A stretch of DNA of 6,532 bases from Lachnospiraceae bacterium UBA1778. GTDB taxonomy: Bacteria > Bacillota > Clostridia > Lachnospirales > Lachnospiraceae. The translations under genes were made by a program, and so were the position numbers. The stretch spans positions 1-6,532 of the forward strand of contig DCGM01000088.1 in NCBI GenBank assembly GCA_002315255.1, given 5' to 3'. This document shows positions 1 through 6,479 of this stretch, piece by piece; within the stretch, counting starts at the first letter, position 1; every line of letters begins with the position of its first letter. The notes below the pieces were generated by a model. The model was not told the origin of the DNA, searched no databases, and saw only the letters and a program-made list of their open reading frames with translations.

Positions 1-46
1 CGCCTGCAGCGAGTAGGAAACGAGCGACAAGCGAGAAGATGCATAG

Positions 47-100
47 TGAACCATGATCGGTCTCACTTCATACACTGAGAAGCCTTTTCACAGGCGCCGT
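47..100 (+). repeat. Left copy of an inverted terminal-type repeat
   Basis: This stretch matches the reverse complement of 6480-6532. Reading inward, it has TGAAC (47-51), five unmatched bases, TCGGTCTCAC (57-66), a 15-bp poorly conserved spacer that still shares ATAC, and then a perfect 19-bp block (82-100). The right copy has the same order with spacers of 5 and 14 bp. Within this copy TCTCA (61-65) and TGAGA (76-80) can pair as a small hairpin. The match reaches the window edge on the right side, so the full repeat may be longer. It could be a dispersed intergenic repeat or the end of a mobile unit. No coding sequence is recognisable in 1-139. Confidence 0.75.
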
Positions 101-139
101 CCCGGCCTCATGCAGGGGGCAGAGATGCCCGGCTTAAGT

Positions 140-3100
140 TCAGGGTTTGCGGTGCTTGCCGTTCGTGGCGATCAGGGTGAAGAGCCCTGCTACTGCGCCT
201 AAAAGGACCAGCATCCAGACATAGATCAGGTCGCTGTCGCCGCTCTTCGGTGCATCATTGTAAGCGACTGCGATCGTCGAGAACCGTCTCATATGAAGGC
301 GGATTTCGTTCTCGTTAAAGGTAACATATTCGCCGTATTCGTTCGGTTCCGTCGTGAATGCGGAAGCATTGCCCTCGTGCTCATGGAGGACGGTCACATT
401 CGTGCGGCCTTCGACCTGGAACGGGATGATGACGTCTACGAAGCCATAATCGCTGGTATCTTCCAGAAGCTGTTCTGCGCCGCCATTGACAGAGTAGTAT
501 ACAGAGAGATCAATGTATTCGAGGCTCTGCTGCGGGTTCACCTTCAGCGCTTCGAGGCAGGTGCGGACATCGTTGTCGACTTCGCTTTCATTCAGTGCCG
601 TAACGGCGAGACGGACATTCACCGTCTGGCCTGCGTTGTCTTTTGCGATTTCTGAAGAAATCTTTTCCAGACCGCCGGCATAGACTACCATGTTCTTTGC
701 CTTCGTCGTATCGATCACGCACCAGCCCTCTTCGTTCTGGGTGGTTGCGTCAAAGTTTAATTCAAGCGTATCATTCTTCGCTTTGATAAGCTTCACCATG
801 GAAGAGCCATCCGTAAAGGTGATCTTCGCGAGGTATTCGTCGCCCTTCGGGAGCGAGAGGCCATATTCGCCGTTATCGACATAGGTTAAAACTTCAATGC
901 CCGACGGGACGGAGACAAATGTCAGAGACTCGATCTCCTTATCGCCTGCATTAACTGTTCCTTCGATGCGGGTACGCGGGCCCATTTTGCCGTGCTCAAT
1001 TCGGATAAGCTCCGAATAGACGCGATTCGCCACAGAGCCGAATTCATTGATCAGAGAGAACTGAAGAAGATGATAATCGTCTGTTAAGCTGCTAAGATCC
1101 ACATTTTCATTCACGTTTTCGGAAGCCGGAGCAAGTTCGCCATCCTTCGAAAGATGAATGCTCTTCACTTTCTGCTCGGTGCCGCCGTCAATCGTCAGGT
1201 TAAGATCGACATCGGTTCCGTTGTCATAGGTATTGCTGTTCTTAATAGTCGTCTTTACTTTTCCGCTGACGCCGTCCGGATTCGCAGTAAATTCAAACGG
1301 AGCGTTCCATTCAGGGTTCTTACAGTCTACGCCGATTCCGATTAAGAAAGAGTACGTGACGGATTCGCCCGGAGCCAGGTTGATTCCCTGCCAGGAAAGG
1401 CAGAATGCGCTGTCGATGTCGCTAATGCCGGTATACCGGCCGCCATCCGTTTCGTAACCTTCGCCCTCTTCCGTCTCTTCGGAAAGCTGCTGATAAACAT
1501 AATTTGCAAAATAGTAATCATACCAGTAATCGCCAATCCACCAGGTAGAAACCGGCGTAACGCCCGGCATTTCCTTAAAGAAGGCACGATAGACTGCGCC
1601 GTAGGAATCACTGTCCTCGTCGGTATTGACCATTTCAAAGCCGATTACTTCGTTTTTCTCATTATAAAGAACTGTGATCGGAGCATCGTCATTATCGCCG
1701 ATCTGAATATCCGCATATACACCGAGTTTACCGTCTACGACCGGCAGCGTTCCTGCTTTAATCGTATAAGACATCTTTACATAATGCTCATTTAACACAA
1801 GTTCTGCATGCGACTTAACAGAAGCATCCTGTGAAAGCTCATAGGTGCAATTATAACCCTGTCCTGCATAGGTCGTCTGAATCCAGAAGCCCTCCGGGTC
1901 ATCTTCCGTGCAATAATGCCCTAATACGTCACGGCTCTGGTTGATTTCTTCAATTCCGTATGCGACGTAGCCGCCTTCGCCCTGATAGGTGCTCTTTCCG
2001 TCGACAATTTCCAGAGAAAGGTTCTCTGCACCCTCCATATAAACGGCATCACTCGAAAGATATCCGTAGATTTCACCATAAGCTTCATGGAAATAGCGCT
2101 TCACATTGACGGTATTTCCTTTCGTTCCTGCGAGGAATACGAGGCCGTTCGTGCCCGGCTCATAATCGCCGGAATAGCCGATTTCCATATCTCCGAAGAG
2201 CGCGCCGATGGAATAGATGCCGGCTACCGTTCCTTCCAGGGAGCAGTCCTCAAACGACACCCGAGTGCATTCTGCCACACCTGCTGCCAGACCTTTTTCC
2301 CATCCTGCACCGCCGTTATCTTTCGTCGCCAGTTTGACTTCTACCCGCTGGAACTTGTTATAACGGGAGTACAGTTTTCCAACCAGACCGCCGACCTGGT
2401 TAAGGCCGTCGATGCTTCCTTCAAAGACACAATCATGGACGAATACTTCCCCATCCGATCCATGTCTCTGTTCACCGCTCATAAGGCCTGAACAATAGTC
2501 CATATTGTTGATGCTACCCTTGAACGAAGAGTCCTTGAGTTCAATGGCACCGTATCTATAGCCGGCAAAAAGACCGGCATCAGAAACCGAACGATAGCCT
2601 GCTTCATTAACGATTCCGTTAATATCTGCTTTCAATTCAAAGTTTTCGACAACTGCTTTTTTGGTATTATCATAACCGATAACGCCGCCGACGTAATAGC
2701 AGGAGCAATTAATCTCCAGTTTTCCGTCCGTTTCGATATCAGACAGCGTATAATAACCGGCGTCGAGTCTTCCGATCAGACCGCCGATGAATTTGATGCC
2801 CGTTACGGTTCCGTGATAATCACTTTCAGTGATTTCAAGGTTCTCTGCTTTAGCGTAGCCGAACAGCAAGCCGCCGTAGTTCTCGCACTCAACCGTTCCC
2901 GCGAGGCTCGCCTTTGAGACATAAACCGTTTTCATTCTGAAATAGCCCGCCAGACCACCGCAGTAGTCCTTTCCGGTGACTTTTGCATCAACCGAGCACT
3001 CCTCAAATCGGACGCCTTCTCCATCCACAAATCCGCACATAGCGCCCGGATACCAATTGGCATTCACGGTTCCCTTTACTTTGCAGCCGGATAAAACAGC

Positions 3101-3721
3101 ATCGTTTTCTGAGTCATTGTTCCAAAGATATCCGATCAAAAGCGCGGTGCTGGAATTTCCCTTGGCACTTCCTTCTGCCGTAACATTCTCAATATTTACA
3201 TGACCGTAAGCGGCACCTGCTAAAAGGCCGCCACAATAGGAGGTTCCGACAGCGCCCTTTACCGTCAGGTTCTTAACGGTGGCGTTTTCCAGAAGTCCAA
3301 ATAAGCCATCTCCATTCGTATCTTCATATGCATCGCACTCTTCCTGGGACATCCCGTTCAGATGGTCCAGATAGAGATTCGAAATCGTAAACCCTGCGCC
3401 GTCAAACGTGCCGCAGTATGCAAATTCGCTCGTATATGATCCAATCGGAGTCCAACAGCCTAAGGTTTCGCTGCAGACCGTGGAAAGGTCAATGTTTGCG
3501 GTAAGGACAGCATTCGCCTCCGGATGCTGCTCCGCGGTTTCCCCTTCAGGAACCGTATAGGTTCCGTTAACCCACTTCTCAAATTCAACTAATTCAGCTG
3601 CGGTACCGATATAGAAAATATCGTCCTTTGCCGACGCGGTCAGATTTCCCGCCGGTACAGCTGAAAGCACCAAAAACGCCGCTGCCAGAAAGGCGAGCGC
3701 TCTCTTACAGAAGTTTTTCAT
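140..3721 (-). CDS. Secreted GLUG-repeat beta-helix surface protein with sortase-like C-terminal anchor
   Basis: This is a 1193-residue exported protein. Residues 1-31 form a Sec signal peptide with a basic start, a hydrophobic core at about 8-24, and a likely cut after ASA. Residues 36-118 are a typical lead-in: TAAELVEFEKWVNG, TANIDLS, WTPIG, then GTFDGAGFTISNLYL. From about 138 to 512 come roughly twelve repeats of 28-37 residues, each with a GGLxGy-like turn (164, 193, 226, 255, 283, 313, 345, 382, 411, 444, 477, 506). This is the GLUG pattern of parallel beta-helix surface proteins. Residues 590-800 form a Tyr/Trp/Asp-rich beta domain. Residues 815-1150 look like Ig-like or carboxypeptidase-regulatory-like beta modules. 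The tail is PKSGD (1158-1162), a membrane segment (about 1165-1186) and the basic end KHRKP. There is no HExxH, so it is not an M26 protease. The start has GAGGA at 9 bp. An adhesin-like role is inferred; the ligand is unknown. Confidence 0.9.
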   Translation of the reverse strand: MKNFCKRALAFLAAAFLVLSAVPAGNLTASAKDDIFYIGTAAELVEFEKWVNGTYTVPEGETAEQHPEANAVLTANIDLSTVCSETLGCWTPIGSYTSEFAYCGTFDGAGFTISNLYLDHLNGMSQEECDAYEDTNGDGLFGLLENATVKNLTVKGAVGTSYCGGLLAGAAYGHVNIENVTAEGSAKGNSSTALLIGYLWNNDSENDAVLSGCKVKGTVNANWYPGAMCGFVDGEGVRFEECSVDAKVTGKDYCGGLAGYFRMKTVYVSKASLAGTVECENYGGLLFGYAKAENLEITESDYHGTVTGIKFIGGLIGRLDAGYYTLSDIETDGKLEINCSCYYVGGVIGYDNTKKAVVENFELKADINGIVNEAGYRSVSDAGLFAGYRYGAIELKDSSFKGSINNMDYCSGLMSGEQRHGSDGEVFVHDCVFEGSIDGLNQVGGLVGKLYSRYNKFQRVEVKLATKDNGGAGWEKGLAAGVAECTRVSFEDCSLEGTVAGIYSIGALFGDMEIGYSGDYEPGTNGLVFLAGTKGNTVNVKRYFHEAYGEIYGYLSSDAVYMEGAENLSLEIVDGKSTYQGEGGYVAYGIEEINQSRDVLGHYCTEDDPEGFWIQTTYAGQGYNCTYELSQDASVKSHAELVLNEHYVKMSYTIKAGTLPVVDGKLGVYADIQIGDNDDAPITVLYNEKNEVIGFEMVNTDEDSDSYGAVYRAFFKEMPGVTPVSTWWIGDYWYDYYFANYVYQQLSEETEEGEGYETDGGRYTGISDIDSAFCLSWQGINLAPGESVTYSFLIGIGVDCKNPEWNAPFEFTANPDGVSGKVKTTIKNSNTYDNGTDVDLNLTIDGGTEQKVKSIHLSKDGELAPASENVNENVDLSSLTDDYHLLQFSLINEFGSVANRVYSELIRIEHGKMGPRTRIEGTVNAGDKEIESLTFVSVPSGIEVLTYVDNGEYGLSLPKGDEYLAKITFTDGSSMVKLIKAKNDTLELNFDATTQNEEGWCVIDTTKAKNMVVYAGGLEKISSEIAKDNAGQTVNVRLAVTALNESEVDNDVRTCLEALKVNPQQSLEYIDLSVYYSVNGGAEQLLEDTSDYGFVDVIIPFQVEGRTNVTVLHEHEGNASAFTTEPNEYGEYVTFNENEIRLHMRRFSTIAVAYNDAPKSGDSDLIYVWMLVLLGAVAGLFTLIATNGKHRKP
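143..250 (-). other. Degenerate cell-wall sorting signal
   Basis: Residues 1158-1193 have the three-part layout of a sortase signal: a PKSGD motif, a hydrophobic stretch of about 22 residues, and a short basic tail (NGKHRKP). Many Clostridia use variants such as PKTGD in place of LPxTG. Here serine replaces the usual threonine, so either the cognate sortase accepts serine or the protein stays membrane-anchored. No sortase gene lies in this window. Confidence 0.55.
2186..3232 (-). other. GLUG-like beta-helix repeat array with recurring cysteines
   Basis: This covers residues 164-512 of the surface protein. Each unit runs roughly as a strand, a short xGT/xGS/xGK segment, then a glycine-rich turn such as GGLAGY, GGLIGR, GGVIGY or GGLVGK. 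Cysteines recur at matching places. One set sits just before the turn (SYCGGL at 163, DYCGGL at 254, DYCSGL at 410). The other sits in the strand about six residues before the xGT/xGS element (GCKVKG 213, ECSVDA 242, DCVFEG 431, DCSLEG 493). In a parallel beta-helix such positions would stack along the fibre axis. The repeats are clear at protein level and diverged at DNA level, which indicates old duplications. Confidence 0.75.
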
Positions 3722-3730
3722 CTTTAATAA

Positions 3731-3735
3731 TCCTC
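3731..3735 (-). promoter_or_regulatory. Ribosome binding site of the surface-protein gene
   Basis: On the minus strand GAGGA lies 9 bp before the ATG at 3721-3719. It supports this start, and so does the signal peptide that begins directly at this methionine. Confidence 0.75.
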
Positions 3736-3750
3736 AATTCATTCATTTTT

Positions 3751-3806
3751 CCCGAAAGATCACTGTAATCAGACTGTTTTTTGGCGGAAAACAGGCTGAA
3801 TTCGGG
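3751..3806 (-). promoter_or_regulatory. Large imperfect hairpin in the leader of the surface-protein gene
   Basis: A 10-bp stem with one A/G mismatch is formed by CAG-a-CTGTTTT (3770-3780) and AAAACAG-g-CTG (3788-3798), with a 7-base loop. CCCGAA (3751-3756) and TTCGGG (3801-3806) add an outer 6-bp arm. It sits 15 bp upstream of the GAGGA ribosome site of the minus-strand gene, so it would lie in that gene's 5' leader if transcription starts further out. No T-run follows on either strand, which argues against a simple terminator. It may be an RNA structure controlling translation or stability, or a protein-binding palindrome. It does not match a riboswitch class I recognise. Confidence 0.45.
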
Positions 3807-3923
3807 ATTTGCAAACAGAATACTATGAAAGAATTGGGGTTAAAATGTATCTTTTTTTTGATTATTCTGTGAAACTGAACAAAGTGTTCGGGACTTCACA
3901 AAAAGTTTGCTTTTTCTCTCCTG

Positions 3924-3952
3924 TTGATTTTCTTCCGGAAAAAATATAGAAT
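3924..3952 (+). promoter_or_regulatory. Sigma-A-type promoter for the PI-PLC/carboxypeptidase operon
   Basis: TTGATT (3924-3929) and TAGAAT (3947-3952) are spaced by 17 bp. They match the -35 consensus at 4 of 6 positions and the -10 consensus at 5 of 6. Transcription would begin near 3959, leaving a leader of about 30 bases that includes the ribosome site. I found no equally good promoter for the divergent minus-strand gene. Confidence 0.55.
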
Positions 3953-3973
3953 GAAAATAGAAAAGGACCATCC

Positions 3974-3981
3974 GGAAAGGA
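3974..3981 (+). promoter_or_regulatory. Ribosome binding site of the PI-PLC-like gene
   Basis: GGAAAGGA lies 8 bp before the ATG at 3990 and supports that start. Just downstream the protein opens with a lysine-rich segment followed by a membrane helix, as expected for a signal anchor. Confidence 0.75.
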
Positions 3982-3989
3982 CGTAGGCT

Positions 3990-5003
3990 ATGGGTTTGAA
4001 TAAAAAAGAGAAGAAAAAACTGAAATGGTGGCAGGTTCCGCTTGTTTTTTTAGCCGGACTGCTGGGATTCGTTCTCGTATTCGCTCTGGTGCTCTTCATT
4101 AACGGCACCTGCTTCCGGGTGAGCGAGCTTCCGGAAGAGGATTCTGAGGACGATTATTCCCGCTGGATGGCGGAGCTTCCGGACGATATGCTGTTAACAG
4201 ATATCATCATGCCGGGAAGCCATGACGCGGGAACAGCGGAAATGGTCTGGCTCGGCGCCACCCAGAACGTCAGCGTCGGTATGCAGCTTCGGTATGGCGC
4301 GCGCTATTTCGATATCCGTGTCAATAAAACAGAAGACGGTTATCGGATCTACCACAGTGTCCTGAACGGAATCGATTTTTGCGAGGTGCTGACAGATATT
4401 TGCGATTTTATGGTCACTCATCCGACAGAGACGCTTCTCCTCGATTTCCAGCATTTTTCCGGAGACAGCGGTGATGACGTCTATGAAATGGTGAAGGAAC
4501 AGCTCGATGGAAGAGGCCTGATCGCCCATTCTGAGGATGGTGTTTTCCCGGACTGGACACTTGGCGACGTCCGCGGAAAATGTATCGTTTTCTTCGGGGG
4601 CATTGAACAGGGCGAATACGGAGACTGGGTTTTCACGCGGAATAATGATGAATGTACGCGCGAAAACTGTAATTTAAACTCTTACTATTTCGGTGATAAT
4701 CATAAGGCAGGATTTTCAAGCCTCACGGAAGAAGCGCATCCTGTCTATCTTCAGTCAATGCAGGAAGAGCGCAATGCGGGCTCGAATGCGATCTTCGTTC
4801 TCCAGTGCCAGCTGACCGACGGAAAACTGATTTTCGGACCGTGGTCGGCTGAACGAGGCCAGGAAACGGAAATGAGCGACTATATCCAGAATCTGAAAGA
4901 CAGCGAATATTTCGGGCTCATCAATGTCGTCCTCCGCGATTTCCTGACGCCTGAAAAATGCCGGGAGATTATCGATCTGAACCAAGCGAAGCTGAACCGG
5001 TGA
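3990..5003 (+). CDS. Membrane-anchored PI-PLC X-domain protein (phosphatidylinositol-specific phospholipase C family)
   Basis: This 337-residue protein starts with a lysine-rich segment (KKEKKKLK, 5-12) and a single hydrophobic helix (about 16-37), so the catalytic domain should face outward. The PI-PLC X fold shows its key blocks. MPGSHDAGT carries His78, the likely first catalytic histidine. GARYFDIR has Asp108 and Arg110, matching the Asp/Arg pair of the calcium-independent bacterial enzymes. YHS has His122, the likely second catalytic histidine. HPTETLLLDFQ (144-154) follows, and LRDFLTPEKCREII at the end places Asp317 at the usual late aspartate. The known family reaction cleaves phosphatidylinositol or GPI-type phosphodiesters to cyclic inositol phosphate plus diacylglycerol; the real substrate here is unknown. 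Cys41 has no lipobox, so it is not a lipoprotein. It is the first gene of an operon with the carboxypeptidase, 15 bp downstream. Confidence 0.88.
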   Translation: MGLNKKEKKKLKWWQVPLVFLAGLLGFVLVFALVLFINGTCFRVSELPEEDSEDDYSRWMAELPDDMLLTDIIMPGSHDAGTAEMVWLGATQNVSVGMQLRYGARYFDIRVNKTEDGYRIYHSVLNGIDFCEVLTDICDFMVTHPTETLLLDFQHFSGDSGDDVYEMVKEQLDGRGLIAHSEDGVFPDWTLGDVRGKCIVFFGGIEQGEYGDWVFTRNNDECTRENCNLNSYYFGDNHKAGFSSLTEEAHPVYLQSMQEERNAGSNAIFVLQCQLTDGKLIFGPWSAERGQETEMSDYIQNLKDSEYFGLINVVLRDFLTPEKCREIIDLNQAKLNR

Positions 5004-5008
5004 AAGGA
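5003..5008 (+). promoter_or_regulatory. Ribosome binding site deciding the GTG start of the carboxypeptidase
   Basis: AAAGGA begins on the last base of the upstream TGA stop and lies 10 bp before GTG at 5019. The spacing and the signal peptide that starts directly at this codon favour GTG over any later start. The overlap with the upstream stop suggests linked translation of the two genes. Confidence 0.7.
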
Positions 5009-5018
5009 ATAACTGACG

Positions 5019-6362
5019 GTGAAACGGGTTCTCGCCGCTCTTGCGGCACTACTTCTTACAATTTCATTTATCTCAATTCCGGCGGAAGCGGTCGATATCG
5101 ACGAGGTCCGCGCGGTTATTGACTCGATTCCGGAGAACTGGCCGGAGGGCCCGTCCATCGGGGCGAAAAATGCGGTTCTTATGGATGCGGAAACCGGCGA
5201 AATCCTCTATGCGAAAAACGCATTGGATGCCGCCTATCCGGCCTCGACGACGAAGCTCATGACAGCGCTTCTGACGCTCGAGCAGGCCGGTCTCAATGAT
5301 ATCGTCGATTTCTCATTCCAGGCGATCAATATCCCTTCGAACTCGAGCTATATCGGCATGCGCCGCGGCGAGCAGATGGTTTTAAAGGAATGCCTCTACG
5401 GCCTCCTTCTTCCGTCCGCGAACGAGGTCGCCAATGCATTGGCCGAGCATGTCAGCGGTTCGATCGGGCTCTTTGTGAAGGAAATGAACGTCCGCGCGTT
5501 TGAGCTTGGCTGCGTGAACACGGTTTTCCAGAACGCGAACGGTCTGCATCATGTGAGCCATTACACCTGCGCTTATGATCTCGCGCTCGTGATGAAGGCT
5601 TGTATCGCAAACCCGGCATTCCTCGAGATCTCTTCTGCCCAGTCCTATGTCCACCATAGCGACGAGCTGCTCCCGAAGGATATCCCGATGGTCAATACGA
5701 ACAAGATGATCCGTCCGGCTTCGGAATACTATAACGCGGATGTGATCTGCGGAAAGACCGGCCACACGGACGAATCCGGCCATAACCTCGTCTCGTATGC
5801 GGAGCGGAACGGAACGAAGCTGATCGCAGTTGTATTGGGCTGCGCCGATGGCAATGAATACGTCTCCACGCAGTCATTGTTCGATTATGGCTTCAACTAT
5901 TTTAACCAGATGCTTCCTGCAGATTTCGACCAGTCGCTCGATATGGAAGCGGCTTATACGTCCTCTCCGCTTCAGGTGCCGACGCCGGGCCTTTCGCTTC
6001 TCCATCTCGATTCTTCCGAGCGCATTTTAGTCCCTGCGGGAGTCACCTACGACATGCTCGAAAAAAAGACCGAAAAGACCGACGACGGAATAACACTGAC
6101 CTATATCTATGAAGGCTATCCGTTAGGAAGCGTCCATCTCTCCTATCAGGATCCGGTTCCGGCCGATTTCTATGAGGTGGATGAAAAGACGGTCGCGAAA
6201 GCCCCGACTGTCGCAACTCTGGCCATCCTCGACGGCCGGCTGCTGCTCCTTTTAGGCGGACTGACCGCCCTATGCATCCTCGTCATCCTCCTCATCAAAT
6301 ACATCTTCCTCCCTCGCACGCAAAAGCGGCCAGAGATGAAGATTAACCTGACGAAGAAATAG
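5019..6362 (+). CDS. Serine-type D-Ala-D-Ala carboxypeptidase (DacA/DacF-like low-molecular-weight PBP)
   Basis: This 447-residue enzyme removes the terminal D-alanine from peptidoglycan stem pentapeptides outside the membrane, which limits cross-linking. Residues 1-24 are a Sec signal peptide with a likely cut after AEA. The peptidase S11 domain has all three active-site motifs: STTK (Ser76 nucleophile, Lys79), SAN (133-135) and KTG (246-248). The flanks are also typical (NAVLMDAETGEILYAKNA before STTK, GLLLPSANE, CGKTGHT). Residues about 300-390 are the beta-rich C-terminal domain of the PBP5 type. A strong hydrophobic helix (about 405-430) and a basic tail (KRPEMKINLTKK) then anchor it, so it appears to span the membrane rather than lie on it as an amphipathic helix. 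The start codon is GTG. It is co-transcribed with the PI-PLC-like gene. It could be DacA or DacF by function; the name cannot be settled from sequence alone. Confidence 0.95.
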   Translation: MKRVLAALAALLLTISFISIPAEAVDIDEVRAVIDSIPENWPEGPSIGAKNAVLMDAETGEILYAKNALDAAYPASTTKLMTALLTLEQAGLNDIVDFSFQAINIPSNSSYIGMRRGEQMVLKECLYGLLLPSANEVANALAEHVSGSIGLFVKEMNVRAFELGCVNTVFQNANGLHHVSHYTCAYDLALVMKACIANPAFLEISSAQSYVHHSDELLPKDIPMVNTNKMIRPASEYYNADVICGKTGHTDESGHNLVSYAERNGTKLIAVVLGCADGNEYVSTQSLFDYGFNYFNQMLPADFDQSLDMEAAYTSSPLQVPTPGLSLLHLDSSERILVPAGVTYDMLEKKTEKTDDGITLTYIYEGYPLGSVHLSYQDPVPADFYEVDEKTVAKAPTVATLAILDGRLLLLLGGLTALCILVILLIKYIFLPRTQKRPEMKINLTKK

Positions 6363-6385
6363 TAAGTTAGTTATTCTTACTTTTT
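6361..6385 (+). terminator. Rho-independent-like terminator of the operon
   Basis: AGTAAG (6361-6366) pairs perfectly with CTTACT (6376-6381) around a 9-base loop, and TTTT follows. The stem begins inside the TAG stop codon of the carboxypeptidase gene. The stem is short and A+T-rich, so termination may be weak; the G+C-rich hairpin at 6450-6466 could act as a second stop. Confidence 0.5.
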
Positions 6386-6420
6386 AATGAATCTGTCAAT
6401 GCAGTTTTTAGCCTCTACTG

Positions 6421-6459
6421 TCGGGCGGTTTCTGTCGGGCGGTTTCTATCGGGCGGTTT
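6421..6459 (+). repeat. Three-copy 14-bp G+C-rich tandem repeat
   Basis: The unit TCGGGCGGTTTCTG occurs at 6421-6434, again at 6435-6448 with one base changed at the end, and a third time as its first 11 bases at 6449-6459. The third copy runs on into a complementary stretch: CGGGC (6450-6454) pairs with GCCCG (6462-6466) over a 7-base T-rich loop. The tract lies between the operon terminator and the right inverted repeat and does not appear to be coding. It may have grown by slippage of one terminator-like half-hairpin. Confidence 0.8.
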
Positions 6460-6479
6460 TTGCCCGCCGAGTCCCGAGA

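Noticed and set aside
1..78. C-terminal end of a gene entering from the left (open frames ending at 54-56 or 76-78)
   Set aside because: Two frames are open to the window edge over a short stretch, but neither shows recognisable protein character, and one runs through the inverted repeat.
100..139. Rho-independent terminator after the surface-protein gene
   Set aside because: The minus strand downstream of the stop is G+C-rich with direct CCCGGC repeats, but I found no stable inverted stem followed by a T-run.
293..2491. Plus-strand open frames inside the surface-protein gene, for example 293-655 and 2087-2491
   Set aside because: They lie antisense to a 1193-residue gene with a clear signal peptide, repeats and anchor. 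Their translations show no recognisable domain, and they lack convincing ribosome sites.
140..3721. Assignment of the surface protein as an M26 IgA-type metalloprotease because of its GLUG repeats
   Set aside because: GLUG repeats occur in many non-protease surface proteins. The protein has no HExxH zinc motif; the only similar string, HEHEG near residue 1113, lacks the second histidine at the right spacing.
4092..4121. Possible lipoprotein signal at Cys41 of the PI-PLC-like protein
   Set aside because: The residues before the cysteine are INGT, which do not fit a lipobox; the hydrophobic helix is better read as a signal anchor.
3933..4138. TTCCGGAA-type palindromes at 3933-3940 and 4130-4137, with a partial copy near 3970, as an operator
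   Set aside because: One copy is inside coding sequence where it encodes Leu-Pro-Glu, the spacing is irregular, and an 8-bp palindrome is too short to support an operator claim.
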